NCBI RefSeq assembly: GCF_020523605.1
Contig: NZ_JAJAQI010000038.1
Span: 1-60,255, forward strand
Length of the DNA stretch: 60,255 nt
Direction: 5' to 3'
Source of the DNA: Roseicella aerolata
GTDB taxonomy: Bacteria > Pseudomonadota > Alphaproteobacteria > Acetobacterales > Acetobacteraceae
Positions 8,987 to 18,141 of this stretch are shown here, piece by piece; the first letter of the stretch is position 1; every line of letters begins with the position of its first letter. The notes beneath the pieces were generated by a model. It searched no databases. It was not told where the DNA came from and worked only from the letters and a program-made list of their open reading frames with translations. The translations under genes and the position numbers were made by a program.

Positions 8987-10776
8987 CGCGGCGGGGGGCG
9001 CTGCTGGCCGGTGTCCTCGGCGCGGCGGCGCTCGCCGCGGTGCCGGTCGCCTCGGCCACCTACCTCTCGATCACCGGCCTCGGCGCGCATCCCTACTTCG
9101 CCGCCGCGGGCCTCTGGACGAAGGCGACCGCCTGGACGCTCTACGCGCCGCAGGCGGGGGCGAACTGGTGGGCGGCTGTCACGGTTGGCCTGTCGGGCTT
9201 CCTCGGCCTCGCGCCGCTGCTGCTGGCGGGGACCGCTGCCGTCGCGGTGCGGCGCCGCGGCGGGCGGCCCCTGCACGGCGAATCCCACTTCGCCACCCGG
9301 AGCGAGGCGGAGGGGAGCGGCATCGTCTTCGCCTCGCGGCCGGTCCCCGACGGCATCATCCTCGGCAAGTGGGGCCGGGGGCCCTTCGCGCGCTACGCCT
9401 GCCTACCCGGGCAGCAGCACGTCGCGGTCTACGCCCCGACCGAGGAGGGCAAGGGCGTCTCCTTCGTCGTGCCGAACGCGATGAACTGGGGCGGCGCGCT
9501 CGTCGCCTTCTCGGTGAAGCGCGACCTGGTGCGGTGGACAGCCGCCGAGCGGGCGCGGAAGGGCGACGCGGTGTTCGTGCTCGACTTCGGCGACCCGGAG
9601 GGTCGCACGCACCGCTGGAACCCCCTCGGCCTGGTGCGCCGGGGCACGCCGGACGCCACCGACGACCTCCAGAAGGCGATGTTCGCCCTCGTGCCGGAGA
9701 CGCGCGCCAACAATCCTTATTGGGACAACGCCGGCCGCCGCGTCGCCACCGCCCTCGCCGTGATCCAGTCCGAGACGCCCGGCGCGCCGCTGACGGTCGC
9801 CGCAGTGGCCGGCCTCGCCCGCCGTGGGGATTGCGTGACCCACCTCCGTACCCTGGTGGCGGATGCCAGAAGGGAGGGGCGCCCCTACCCGCGCGCCGCC
9901 GTCGAGACGGCGCTCGGCTGGGCCGACGGCCTCGAGAAGGGCAGCGAGGAGGCGCGCGGCGTGCGCCAGACGATCCTGACCGCCCTCTCGCTCTGGGAGG
10001 TGCCGCGCATCGCCGCCGCCACGGCGGCGAGCGACTTCGACGTGCGGGAGCTGCGGTCGCGCCGGATGTCGGTCTATCTCTGCGCCCAGCCCTCCGACCT
10101 GCGCCGCATGCGGCCGATCTACGCAATCTTCTTCCAGCAGCTGATCGACGCCATGGCGCGCGAGGAGTTCGGGGAGAAGCGGGAGCACCGGCACCGCGTC
10201 CTCGCCCTGCTCGACGAGTTCTGGGCGCTCGGCGAGCACCGGGTGCTGGCCGACGCCACAGCCTTCATCCGCTCCTCGGGCCTGCGGATGGCGATCGTCG
10301 TGCAGTCGAAGGACCAGACCCGGCTCGCCTTCGGCGAGGACGGTTCGCGCAACATCTACGCCAACATGGGCGCCGAGGTCGCGCTCGGCGGCCTCGACCA
10401 GCGCCAAGCGGAGGAGGTGAGCCAGCGCGGCGGCAGCGACACGGTCGTGGAGACGACGCAGAGCCGGCCGCGCTTCTTCGGCTGGCTCAGCCCGTCGCGC
10501 CAGAGCGAGAGCGAGACGGTGAGGCGGCGCGCGCTGATGCTGGCGCAGGAGGTGCAACGCTTGCCGGCGGACAAGCTGCTCGTGCTGCGCCGCCGGCTCG
10601 CGCTGCTCATGCTCGACCGCCTCGTCTGGTACCGGGACCCGTGGTTCCGGAAGCTGGCCGCCGAGCCCCCGGCCGTCCCGACGCTCGCCGTGCGGGTGGA
10701 GCGCGACGCGGCGCTGCCGGGAGAGGCCGGCCCGGCGGCCGTTCCCGCGGCCACCGGCGGCTCAGCGGTGCAGTGA
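8983..10776 (+). CDS. virD4: VirD4-type coupling protein
   Basis: 597 residues starting at GTG 8983 (overlaps the virB11 stop). Two N-terminal transmembrane segments (about 5-30 and 65-90) precede a TraG/VirD4 ATPase domain: P-loop region APTEEGKGVSFVVPN (151-165), LDFGDPEGRTHRWNPL, and Walker B LALLDEFWALG. The protein recruits the relaxase-DNA complex to the VirB channel. In the P-loop Glu stands where the family usually has Ser (TxSGKGV). The gene ends converging with the relaxase, overlapping it by 15 bp. Confidence 0.95.
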   Translation: MTRRGALLAGVLGAAALAAVPVASATYLSITGLGAHPYFAAAGLWTKATAWTLYAPQAGANWWAAVTVGLSGFLGLAPLLLAGTAAVAVRRRGGRPLHGESHFATRSEAEGSGIVFASRPVPDGIILGKWGRGPFARYACLPGQQHVAVYAPTEEGKGVSFVVPNAMNWGGALVAFSVKRDLVRWTAAERARKGDAVFVLDFGDPEGRTHRWNPLGLVRRGTPDATDDLQKAMFALVPETRANNPYWDNAGRRVATALAVIQSETPGAPLTVAAVAGLARRGDCVTHLRTLVADARREGRPYPRAAVETALGWADGLEKGSEEARGVRQTILTALSLWEVPRIAAATAASDFDVRELRSRRMSVYLCAQPSDLRRMRPIYAIFFQQLIDAMAREEFGEKREHRHRVLALLDEFWALGEHRVLADATAFIRSSGLRMAIVVQSKDQTRLAFGEDGSRNIYANMGAEVALGGLDQRQAEEVSQRGGSDTVVETTQSRPRFFGWLSPSRQSESETVRRRALMLAQEVQRLPADKLLVLRRRLALLMLDRLVWYRDPWFRKLAAEPPAVPTLAVRVERDAALPGEAGPAAVPAATGGSAVQ

Positions 10777-13700
10777 CATGGAAGGGCCCTCGCGTCCCCG
10801 CTCGGCCACCGGCCCGCGCAGGCGCGCCAGCCGCTCCCGCACCGCCCCCGCCAGCTCGGCGCCGAGGCGCGAGAGCCGATCGGCGAGCGCCCCGCGGGCG
10901 CGCACCGCCTCGGCGAGGCGCGCGACGACCGGGGCAGCCGCTAGGCGCTCGCGGCTATCTGCTAGCCGCCTCTCCAGAACGGTCGGAGCGAGGCCCCTCT
11001 CCTCCCGCCTTTCCGCCGGCCGCACCCCGTGGCGGAGCGCCCGCGTGGCCCCGCGCCGGACCTCGCCGGCCCGGGCGAGGAACTCCAGCGCGCCCTCCTG
11101 CCGCGGCTGCCGCCCGAGGTTGCGCGCAGCGTTCGCCCAGGCGTCCGTCTCCGTCACGGGCCGGACGTCGTTCAGCGGCCGGCGCCGCACCACCTCGGCG
11201 TGCTCTGCGCCAGCCGAGATCAGCAGCCAGGAGACCCGGCGGTGCCGCGTGCCCGAGGCATAGGCCGCGAAGCCCGTCACCGCCTTCGTTCCGGCCGGCA
11301 GGGCGTGCACGTGCTCGGTCGCCGTGGATCCCTGCGCGGTGTGGGTGGTCATGACCTCGCCGTAGGCCAGTCGCACCCGGCCCGTGGTGCGGTCGGCGAG
11401 GGTGGACCAGGCCACCCGTCCCTCCCGGCCCGAGGCGTTGCGCACGCGCATGCCCTTCGCGTCGGCCGAGAGCACGGTGAGCACCGAGCCGTTGCGCCCG
11501 ATGCTGCCACCCTCTCCCTCCGCGCGCGTGCTGGCGAAGAGACGCACCCGGTCGCCGGGCGCGAGCGCCATCTCGTAGGCGTTCCCGTCGCGGTCGGCCG
11601 CGCGCACCCGGACCTGATCCTCCCCGACCTGCCCCAGCCCCCGCCGCACCTCCCGGATGGCGACGCCCAGCCGGTGCGCGTCCATGTTGGTCGGCGCGGA
11701 GACGGTGAGGGTGTAGGACGGGTCGCCGGCGTTCGCCCGCAGCCGCTCGCCGACGAGGGCCGCGACGCGCTCCACCGCCTCGCGGGTGCCGCCGGGCACC
11801 AGCTCGGCGGTGCCGTCCTCGCGCTTCATGGCGAGGGCCTCGGCCGCGCGGCCCTCGCGCCAGTGGCCGGCGATCTCGCGCTCCCGCTCCGCCCGCTGGC
11901 GGACCGTGGTGAGGATCTCCGGCACCTGGTCCGAGCCGAGCGCGCGGCGGACGAGGTCCACGATCGGCCCCGCCTCGATCGCCTGGCACTGCCGGTCGTC
12001 GCCGAGCATGGCGAGGCGAAAGCTGCGGGCCTCCTGGAGGCGCAGCAGCTCGAGGCCCTGCCGGGTGCCGAGCAGGCCGAGCTCGTCCACCACCACGACG
12101 GAGCGTCGGTCGAGTACGAAGGCGCCCGCCTTCGCGCCCTCCAGGAAGACGCTGAGCGCGCGAACGTTCTCCTTGGCGATCCCGGCGTCGGCCAGGTCGT
12201 CGGCCTGCCGCCAGGCGAGCGCCACGCCGTGCACCGCCCTCCCCTGCCCCGTCCAGGCCGCCACGAGGGGCTGGAGCAGCGTGGTCTTGCCGCTGCCGGC
12301 GGCACCCACCACGACGCCGAGCCGGCCGCCCTCGCCGAGGCGGTGCATGGCGCGCCGCTGCGCCTCGCCGTGCTCGCCCTCGAAGGCGAGGCCGATGCGC
12401 CCGGCCGCGGCGGCGATCTCGCCAGCCCGGAGCGCGCCCGTGCGGTCCGCGGCGGCGGCGCGGGCCAGCCGCATGAACTCCGCCTCGTCGGCGGCGTGCA
12501 GCGCCGTGGTGATGCCGACCTCGCCCCGCTCCCCGGCCCGGCCCCAGACGAGCGCCGTCGCCTCGCCGTACTGGCGCACGCCCTCGCTCCGGAAGAGCGC
12601 GGTCACACGTCCGACGTCGGCCGTCTCCTCGATGCCGGCGGCGATGAGGCCGCGCAGCGCGGCGGTCCGCGCGTCGGCGCCGCTCACCACCGCGCGGCGG
12701 TCCAGCTCCTTCTCCAGCCAGGGCAGCGCCGCCTCGTAGGCCCGGGCGATCCGCTCCTCCCGCGTCGGCCCTGGCCCGGCCCGCCGCGGCCCCTCGATGC
12801 CCTCGTACCGCCAGCCGAGCTCGCGCGCCTGGCGGCGCCAGTCGGCGAAGTCGGCCACGTCGTCCTTCCGGAGCTTCTCCCGTGCCTCCGCGTCGATCCC
12901 GGCCGGCGTGCCCTGCACGCCGGCCTTCAGCAGGCCGGAGCGGCGCTCGGGCGGCAAGGCGTCCCAGTCGAGGCCGAGCGTCCGGGCGTAGGCCCGCGCC
13001 GCCTCCTCGCCGCCGAGGGTGCGCTTCGAGAAGTGGTCCCGCACGTGGTCCGGGATCGCGGCGAGCCGGGCCATGCCGGTGCGGTCGTCGAGCACCACCT
13101 CCGCGCCGAGCCGGCGGAGGTTCGCGGCGAGGTGCGCCTGGTAGAGCGCGCCGGCCTCCTTGATCAGCCCGTCGAGCCGGTCGAGGTCGAGCGAGCCGAC
13201 CCGGCCGTTTTCGCAGAACACCGCGTTCGGCACGGTGAAGTGGGTGTGCAGGTCCGGGTCGCCGGGGACCTGCACGGAGACGCTCTCGGTGACGGTCCGC
13301 CCGTCCTCCTGGCGCGCGGTCCAGAGGGTGGGGCGGGAGGTGTAGTGGTCGAAGGCGATCCAGGCGACGTGGCCAGGGTCGGCGCCGTCGCGCCCGCCGT
13401 CGCCCTTCCGGGCCTGCCCGATGCGGCCCTCGATGGCGGCCATCGCCTCGGCCGCGGCGTCGCGGTGCGCGGCGTAGATCGAGGCCTGCTCGGCCGGCCG
13501 GGCGAAGGCCCAGGCCACCGAGACGGACTTGTCGGGGGTGAGGCAAAAATCGACGGAGCCGATCGGGGTAAGGTCCTTCACCTCGCCCGTGCGCCGGTCG
13601 GTGACCTGGCGGGCGACGGCGTAGCGCTTGCCCTCGATCCGCGCGCCGTCGGCCCGGCGCCCGGCCAGCAGCGCATTGATCTCGTCGCGCGTCACGCCCC

Positions 13701-14100
13701 GGTCCGGGTCGAGCCCGAGGCCGCGCGCGACGAGCGGGTGCATGTCGCGCCGCGGCTCCGCCACGGGCGGGCCGTAGGCCGCCTCGAAGTCGCGCCGCTC
13801 CAAGGTCTGTGCCAGCCGCTCGCCGAGGCGCGCCTCTTCATCGTCGGGGTCGGCCCCACGGTCGGCGTGCCGGAGCATCAATTCCGATATCGCTTCGCTA
13901 TACGATAGATTGCCCTTGTCCATCTCCCCGGCCAGCTCGGCTACCGTCCGGTCCTCGGCCGAGGCGGCGGCGTCCCTGCCCCCCGTGTAGTAGCGGGCGA
14001 GGTCGGCGACCTCGCGGGGCAGGGTCCGCGTCAGCAGGTGGTCCGTCATCGCCGTCGCAGAGGCCGGCTCGCCCGCGGCGATCGTGGAGTAGGTCAGCAT
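10762..14100 (-). CDS. traA: MobF conjugative relaxase-helicase (TraA/TrwC-like)
   Basis: 1112 residues. The N-terminal relaxase domain has the Tyr pair RYYTGG (37-38), DFCLTPDKSVSVAWA (184-198), and the metal-binding HTH triplet at 285-287. A RecD/TraI-type helicase follows with Walker A GAAGSGKTT (599-607), Walker B VVDELGLLG and the late TTHTAQGST motif. It nicks oriT, becomes covalently linked to the transferred strand and unwinds the plasmid. Synteny with virD4 and with an upstream accessory gene supports the call. Typical TrwC proteins place the catalytic Tyr within about 30 residues of the start, so a slightly later start is possible. Confidence 0.95.
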   Translation of the reverse strand: MLTYSTIAAGEPASATAMTDHLLTRTLPREVADLARYYTGGRDAAASAEDRTVAELAGEMDKGNLSYSEAISELMLRHADRGADPDDEEARLGERLAQTLERRDFEAAYGPPVAEPRRDMHPLVARGLGLDPDRGVTRDEINALLAGRRADGARIEGKRYAVARQVTDRRTGEVKDLTPIGSVDFCLTPDKSVSVAWAFARPAEQASIYAAHRDAAAEAMAAIEGRIGQARKGDGGRDGADPGHVAWIAFDHYTSRPTLWTARQEDGRTVTESVSVQVPGDPDLHTHFTVPNAVFCENGRVGSLDLDRLDGLIKEAGALYQAHLAANLRRLGAEVVLDDRTGMARLAAIPDHVRDHFSKRTLGGEEAARAYARTLGLDWDALPPERRSGLLKAGVQGTPAGIDAEAREKLRKDDVADFADWRRQARELGWRYEGIEGPRRAGPGPTREERIARAYEAALPWLEKELDRRAVVSGADARTAALRGLIAAGIEETADVGRVTALFRSEGVRQYGEATALVWGRAGERGEVGITTALHAADEAEFMRLARAAAADRTGALRAGEIAAAAGRIGLAFEGEHGEAQRRAMHRLGEGGRLGVVVGAAGSGKTTLLQPLVAAWTGQGRAVHGVALAWRQADDLADAGIAKENVRALSVFLEGAKAGAFVLDRRSVVVVDELGLLGTRQGLELLRLQEARSFRLAMLGDDRQCQAIEAGPIVDLVRRALGSDQVPEILTTVRQRAEREREIAGHWREGRAAEALAMKREDGTAELVPGGTREAVERVAALVGERLRANAGDPSYTLTVSAPTNMDAHRLGVAIREVRRGLGQVGEDQVRVRAADRDGNAYEMALAPGDRVRLFASTRAEGEGGSIGRNGSVLTVLSADAKGMRVRNASGREGRVAWSTLADRTTGRVRLAYGEVMTTHTAQGSTATEHVHALPAGTKAVTGFAAYASGTRHRRVSWLLISAGAEHAEVVRRRPLNDVRPVTETDAWANAARNLGRQPRQEGALEFLARAGEVRRGATRALRHGVRPAERREERGLAPTVLERRLADSRERLAAAPVVARLAEAVRARGALADRLSRLGAELAGAVRERLARLRGPVAERGREGPSMSLHR

Positions 14101-14106
14101 GGCCCG

Positions 14107-14397
14107 TCAGGCCCCGGGCACGAGGGCCTCGGCGATCTTGCCGGGCAGCGCCGCGAGGCGGGCCTCCAGCCGCGCCATGACCGCCTCCTGGGCCGAGAGG
14201 GCGTTCGCCATGTCGCGCAGCGCCTCGGCCAGGTCGCCGCCGGCCGGGGGCTCCTCGGCCGCGGCCAGCAGGATCCGCTCCAGCATCGCCGTGTGCGCCG
14301 CGAGCGTCTCGTTCATCTGGGCCACGCCGCGGATGAGCGCGTCCTGCCGCTCCTCGATCCGGGTCAGCCGGTCGTCGTCGCGCGCCGTGGCTGCCAT
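14107..14397 (-). CDS. Small helical relaxase-operon accessory protein
   Basis: 96 residues (MAATARDDDRLTRIEERQ...), almost entirely predicted helix with heptad-like spacing (coiled coil) and no recognisable catalytic motif. An in-frame start seven codons upstream exists, but the ATG at 14397 has a good GGGAGG ribosome site six bases before it. It lies six bases upstream of the relaxase gene on the same strand and beside the candidate oriT, so a role as relaxosome accessory or oriT-binding factor is plausible. That role is inference from position only. Confidence 0.68.
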   Translation of the reverse strand: MAATARDDDRLTRIEERQDALIRGVAQMNETLAAHTAMLERILLAAAEEPPAGGDLAEALRDMANALSAQEAVMARLEARLAALPGKIAEALVPGA

Positions 14398-14580
14398 GGG
14401 GCCTCCCGTTCCGCTCACGTGCCGCAGGCACGGACCGCATTGGCCAATGCCTTGGTCTGTGCAGCTTGTTGCCTTTCACGGGCGGCGACCACGTTCTTCA
14501 CAACCGTAGCGGGTAAACTTCACGCGCGGCACACGCTTGCCTTCACGCCAGCGGACGCCGCCTCGGGCAGACTCCTCCCC
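14398..14580. other. Candidate oriT and divergent promoter region
   Basis: This is the non-coding gap between the leftward relaxase operon and the rightward traK-like gene, the standard place for oriT. It contains a perfect 14-bp palindrome GCATTGGCCAATGC at 14437-14450, a GTGCC-GCA-GGCAC hairpin at 14419-14431, and an A/T-richer stretch (about 14487-14525) with GGGTAAACTTCACGCG. I cannot recognise a known nic consensus, so the nick position is not assigned. Confidence 0.5.
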
Positions 14581-15021
14581 ATGAAGCCCGACGCCGAGCT
14601 GCGCAGGATCGCCAAGGTCGCCCGCGGGGGATCCGGGCGCTCGCCCCTCTACCGCTGGCTCCGGGCCCGCCACGACGCCTTCGCCGAGTTGGTCGAGGAA
14701 AACCGCCCGAACTGGCGCGCCCTCGCCGAGGGCTTCGCCGGGCTCGGCCTGACGGGCGCCGACGGCCGGCCGCTCACCGCCCCCACCGTGCGGCGGACCT
14801 GGTGGAGCGTGCGGCGCGACGTGGCCGCCGCCCGGGCGCGGCGCGCGAAACCTCCCCATCCGCCCGCGGCCGTGCCGGCGCCCCCGCCGACGGCGACGCG
14901 GGCCCCTCCCCCACCCGCCCCGACTGCGGCGCCGACGTCCCCTGCCTCCGACGGCGCGGACGCCCTCGCGCGGCTGCGGGCCGAAATCGACGAGCGCAGC
15001 GGAAGGAAGCGGCATGGCTAG
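14581..15021 (+). CDS. TraK-like oriT-region protein
   Basis: 146 residues. The N-terminal half is helical and basic (YRWLRARHDAFAELV, then a helix-turn-helix-like stretch ending VRRTWWSVRRDV). The second half is a Pro/Ala-rich linker ending in a charged helix. This layout, a helical DNA-binding-like head and a disordered tail, together with the following P-loop gene and small membrane protein, mirrors traK-traL-traM downstream of oriT in RP4-type plasmids. The functional call is by synteny and architecture. The stop overlaps the next gene by 8 bases. Confidence 0.55.
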   Translation: MKPDAELRRIAKVARGGSGRSPLYRWLRARHDAFAELVEENRPNWRALAEGFAGLGLTGADGRPLTAPTVRRTWWSVRRDVAAARARRAKPPHPPAAVPAPPPTATRAPPPPAPTAAPTSPASDGADALARLRAEIDERSGRKRHG

Positions 15022-15799
15022 GGGCAACGGACAGGCGGCGACCCTCGGGGCGGAGGCCGCCCCCGCCGCGGCGGGCGAGGTGGTGCTGGCGGTCGGGCTC
15101 GGGCGCGGCTTCGGGGGCAAGTCCACCGGCCTCGCCGAGCTCGTCTGGCGGGCGCGCAATGGGGGGCGCGAGGTGATCGTCGCCGACGGCGACCCGCGGA
15201 GCCGCACGCTCGCCGGCATCTTCCCGGAGGCGATGCAGCCGCCGACCGAGGAGCTGCCCGACGTGAAGGCCTGGCTGACGGGCGTGCTGAACCGGATGGT
15301 GAAGGAGCGTCGGTCGGCGGTGCTCGACCTCGGCGGTGGCGACCGGGTGCTACAGGAGTACGGGCGCGACCTCCGGCTGGTGGAGTTCTGCGCCCGGCGG
15401 GGGATCGAGCCGCTGGCGCTCTACTTCCTCGGCCCGGAGGACGAGGACCTGCGGCACGTGCTGTCGATCTGGGAGGCCGGCTACTTCCGGCCGAAGCGGA
15501 CGCTGCTCGTGCTGAACGAGGGGGTGATCCGCGAGGGCCGCACGGTCGCCGGCGCCTTCGAGCGCACCCTGGCCGACCCGGGCTTCGAGCGGATGGTGCG
15601 CGAGGGCGCGGCGCCCGTCCTCATGACCCGCCTCGCCTGCATGGACCTGGTGCGCCGGCGGGGCCTGGGCCTCTACGCGGCGGCGGCCGGCGACGGCGAG
15701 GCCCCGCTCGACCCGGTGGAGCAGTTCATGGTGGAGGACTGGCTCGCCGACCTGGAGGGCAAGCGCGCCAAGGCCGGCGCCGCGGCCTGGCTGCCGTGA
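15014..15799 (+). CDS. TraL-like P-loop NTPase
   Basis: 261 residues with an N-terminal deviant Walker A loop GLGRGFGGKSTG (residues ~27-38), a DGDPRS segment and VLDLGGGDRVLQE, as in SIMIBI/ParA-like NTPases and the TraL proteins of conjugative plasmids. It is unlikely to be the partition ATPase, because a clear ParA is encoded at 18142-18777. Located between traK-like and traM-like genes with overlapping ends, it probably assists DNA processing or transfer. Confidence 0.6.
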   Translation: MARGNGQAATLGAEAAPAAAGEVVLAVGLGRGFGGKSTGLAELVWRARNGGREVIVADGDPRSRTLAGIFPEAMQPPTEELPDVKAWLTGVLNRMVKERRSAVLDLGGGDRVLQEYGRDLRLVEFCARRGIEPLALYFLGPEDEDLRHVLSIWEAGYFRPKRTLLVLNEGVIREGRTVAGAFERTLADPGFERMVREGAAPVLMTRLACMDLVRRRGLGLYAAAAGDGEAPLDPVEQFMVEDWLADLEGKRAKAGAAAWLP

Positions 15800-16311
15800 T
15801 GACGGGCGCGGCCCCCTCCCCTGTCCCGGCGGGAGCACCGACGCCGGAGGACGTGCGGGGCTGGTGCGAGCGCGCCGGGATGCGTGCCGACAGCCCCCTG
15901 CGTGCCGCCCTGCTGGCGACCTTCGAAGCGGCCACCGCAGCGCGGGAGGCGGCCGGGGGCGTGCGGGGCCTGACGCTGGAAGGCGAGCGCGACCTGGTGC
16001 GGCGTGCCGCCGAGGCCGCGGCGGCTGGTGCCGAGCGGGAGGTGGCCTCCCTGGCCCGGCGGGTGGACCTGCGGACCTCCGCCCTCCTTGCCGCCGCCGG
16101 CCTGCTGCTGCTCGGCGGGGGCTACGCCCTGGGCCGGTGGGACGGTGGGGCGCGGGCGGCCGCGCCGGGCGGCGCCTCCTTCTTCGCCGCAGTGGCCGAG
16201 CTGAACGACGCCGCGGCCCTCCGCCGCCACTGCGAGCGCACCGCCTACGACCACGGCGGCCGTCGTGCCTGCACCCTGCCGCCCGTCTGGGTGGGTCCTG
16301 GAAGCCGGTAG
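15796..16311 (+). CDS. TraM-like small membrane protein
   Basis: 171 residues starting at GTG 15796 (or ATG 15799), overlapping the previous stop. A helical N-terminal domain is followed by one transmembrane segment at about residues 96-112 (ALLAAAGLLLLGGGYALG) and a short periplasmic tail with two Cys (HCERTAY..., CTLPPVW). No enzyme motif. Position as last gene of the oriT-proximal trio matches TraM of RP4-like modules; function otherwise unknown. Confidence 0.5.
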   Translation: MMTGAAPSPVPAGAPTPEDVRGWCERAGMRADSPLRAALLATFEAATAAREAAGGVRGLTLEGERDLVRRAAEAAAAGAEREVASLARRVDLRTSALLAAAGLLLLGGGYALGRWDGGARAAAPGGASFFAAVAELNDAAALRRHCERTAYDHGGRRACTLPPVWVGPGSR

Positions 16312-16416
16312 CCGTGTCCCTCTCCCGCCTATCTTCCCCTGCCGTTCGGAGTTGCGTTCTCAGCCGGCTCCCCTTCATGAGCCTCTTCTTCTCGCGCCGT
16401 GGAGGAGCGGTGCGGC

Positions 16417-16425
16417 TTATCCACA
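16417..16425 (+). promoter_or_regulatory. DnaA box
   Basis: TTATCCACA matches the DnaA box consensus exactly. It sits at the left edge of the iteron array and is followed by the most A/T-rich stretch of the neighbourhood (16430-16510), which includes an imperfect inverted repeat GAGAGTC...GACTCTC (16442-16482). This layout of DnaA box, AT-rich unwinding region and iterons is that of a plasmid replication origin. Confidence 0.8.
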
Positions 16426-16520
16426 GGCGGTTTTCCTTAAGGAGAGTCTACGTAAGTAGGGTTAAGGATATTACGGACTCTCGACGCTGCTGTTTCGGCT
16501 CGATTTTCCGACGAGACTCG

Positions 16521-16884
16521 GGGCGTGAAAGCCCGGGTTCGGCGGGCGCGATAGCCCGTGGTCGTGGGGGCGTGATCGCCCGACAGGATTCACAGGGGCG
16601 GCGGCCGCTGTCCACAACCGGCCCGGACCCGCCCGCACCCCGTTCCGGGGCGTGATCGCCCGATGCACAAGTGTCCGTCGCCGTCCGGCGGGCCGGGATC
16701 GGCCTACGACGCGGCCTGAACCCGGGCGTCAGGGCGTGATCGCCCGATACCGGAGTGCTTTCAAGCGCGGCGAGCAACAGCAGCGGACGTCCGGGGGCCG
16801 CTTTATCGGGCTATCACGCCCTGGCGGGTGCCCCCTGGCGGCGGGAGCGTCGCCGCCTGCCCGGATTATCGGGCTATCGCGCCC
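16521..16884. repeat. oriV iteron array (seven copies, two inverted)
   Basis: Seven copies of a motif close to GGGCGTGATCGCCCGATA occur at 16521-16536, 16544-16558, 16568-16583, 16648-16664, 16732-16749 (plus orientation) and 16804-16821, 16867-16884 (reverse orientation). Each unit contains a partial dyad GGGC...GCCC. The array lies immediately downstream of repA and beside a perfect DnaA box, so it is very likely the RepA-binding part of oriV. The last two copies facing the other way may set copy-number control or handcuffing. Confidence 0.85.
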
Positions 16885-16900
16885 TGCACCGACGCCGCCG

Positions 16901-17848
16901 TCACTCCGGCACCGCCGCCCCGGGCTCTCGCCGCGCCGCCACGCGCAGCCGCGGTAGGCGCTTCGGCGCGTAGCCGGGGTGGTTGGTCGGCAGCATCGCG
17001 CGGGCCGAGAAGCGCAGGGCCTCCTCACCGCCCTCGGTGCGGTAGAGCTCCAGCCAATAGCCCGGGAGGCGCTGCCGCTCGACGACCTTGCGCACGTCCT
17101 TCGCGAAGTCGGCGAGCCGGCGCGTCGAGCCCGACTTGTGGTGGAGCTGCGCCATGGTGAAGCCCCAGCCGCCGCCCTGGTGGCCGCCGTGCTTGCGCAC
17201 GACGCGGTAGAGCCACCGCTCGATGCCGCCGGTGAGCGCGAAGTACTCGCGGTCGATGGACAGCACGAGCTTGTCCTCGAGCACGCCCTGGTAGAGCCAG
17301 TCGGCGATGGTGAACTCGATGCCGAGCGACCGCCCCTCCTCGTCGGTCGGGGCGGACCACTCCTCGATCCAGCCGAAGCCCTGGGGCCTGGTGCCCTTCT
17401 GGCGGATCGTCGTCTCGATGACCGTGCCCTTGAGGCGCCGCAGCGCCTCGACGATGCGGCCGTACTCGGCCCCGCCGGTCGGCCGGCCGATGGCGCGGAG
17501 CAGCTCGTAGAGGCTGACGCGGAAGCGCCGCGAAGTCGGCACGCCGCGGGTCATGGCCTCCCGGATCTGGCTCGCCGCCCAGATGAGGATGTCGGCGTCC
17601 CAGATGGTGGCCATGCCCGTCTCGGAGTTGGCCGTGACCCGGACGCGGACCTCCGTGGTGCCGTTGCGGACGCGGTAGTCGATCGGCTCGGTGCGCTTGC
17701 CCTTGGAGAGGCTGAAGAAGGGCCGCTCCATCATCTCCATCTGGTCGTGGGTCGGCAGGTCGCCGGGCAGCGCCGCGAAAAGGTCGAACTGGCCCTCGCC
17801 GCGCGGGGCGCGGGCGGCCTTCGCGGGAGCCTTCCCCGGCGTCGCCAC
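16901..17848 (-). CDS. repA: RepA replication initiator (RPA family)
   Basis: 315 residues resembling the RPA-type replication initiators common on alphaproteobacterial plasmids: conserved MMERPFFSLSKGKR near residue 40, IWDADILIWAASQI, RRFRVSLYELLRAIGR and GFTMAQLHHKSGS. It should bind the iterons adjacent to its 3' end and recruit host replisome proteins. The start is GTG 17848 with AGGAGG seven bases upstream, one base after the stop of the ribbon-helix-helix gene, so translation is coupled to it. Confidence 0.93.
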   Translation of the reverse strand: MATPGKAPAKAARAPRGEGQFDLFAALPGDLPTHDQMEMMERPFFSLSKGKRTEPIDYRVRNGTTEVRVRVTANSETGMATIWDADILIWAASQIREAMTRGVPTSRRFRVSLYELLRAIGRPTGGAEYGRIVEALRRLKGTVIETTIRQKGTRPQGFGWIEEWSAPTDEEGRSLGIEFTIADWLYQGVLEDKLVLSIDREYFALTGGIERWLYRVVRKHGGHQGGGWGFTMAQLHHKSGSTRRLADFAKDVRKVVERQRLPGYWLELYRTEGGEEALRFSARAMLPTNHPGYAPKRLPRLRVAARREPGAAVPE

Positions 17849-17849
17849 C

Positions 17850-18116
17850 CTATGCCTCCTCGGCGTCGAGCGCCTCGCTCACCTTGAAGGCGATCCAGGC
17901 GCTGCGGCTGATGCCCCGGCGCCGGGCGGCGCTGTCGACGCGGCGCAGCAGCGCGGCGTCGAAGCGGAGCATGATGGGCGTCTTGCGCCCGCCGCCCGCC
18001 TCCGGCTCGGCCACGGCGGACTTCGCGGCGCCCTGAATGAACGCCTCGGCGGCGCGCTCCTGCGCCGCCGGCGGGCTGGTGGTGCGATTGCCGTTCGGCC
18101 TACGTGCGATGGCCAT
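17850..18116 (-). CDS. Ribbon-helix-helix partner of ParA
   Basis: 88 residues from ATG 18116 (a longer ORF reaching 18173 would overlap parA). The C-terminal half, PIMLRFDAALLRRVDSAARR followed by GISRSAWIAFKVSEAL, has the strand-helix-helix pattern of CopG/Arc DNA-binding proteins; the N-terminus is flexible and basic, as in ParG-like centromere binders. It sits between parA and repA in one operon, so it is most likely the centromere-binding partition partner and an autorepressor. The centromere is inferred, not shown. Confidence 0.75.
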   Translation of the reverse strand: MAIARRPNGNRTTSPPAAQERAAEAFIQGAAKSAVAEPEAGGGRKTPIMLRFDAALLRRVDSAARRRGISRSAWIAFKVSEALDAEEA

Positions 18117-18141
18117 ACGATGTCGCTCCGATCTCGCTGTG

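Noticed and set aside
15014-15799. Second partition ATPase (ParA)
   Set aside because: The P-loop is of a different, deviant form and the neighbours match traK/traM. A standard ParA with an RHH partner is encoded at 17850-18777.
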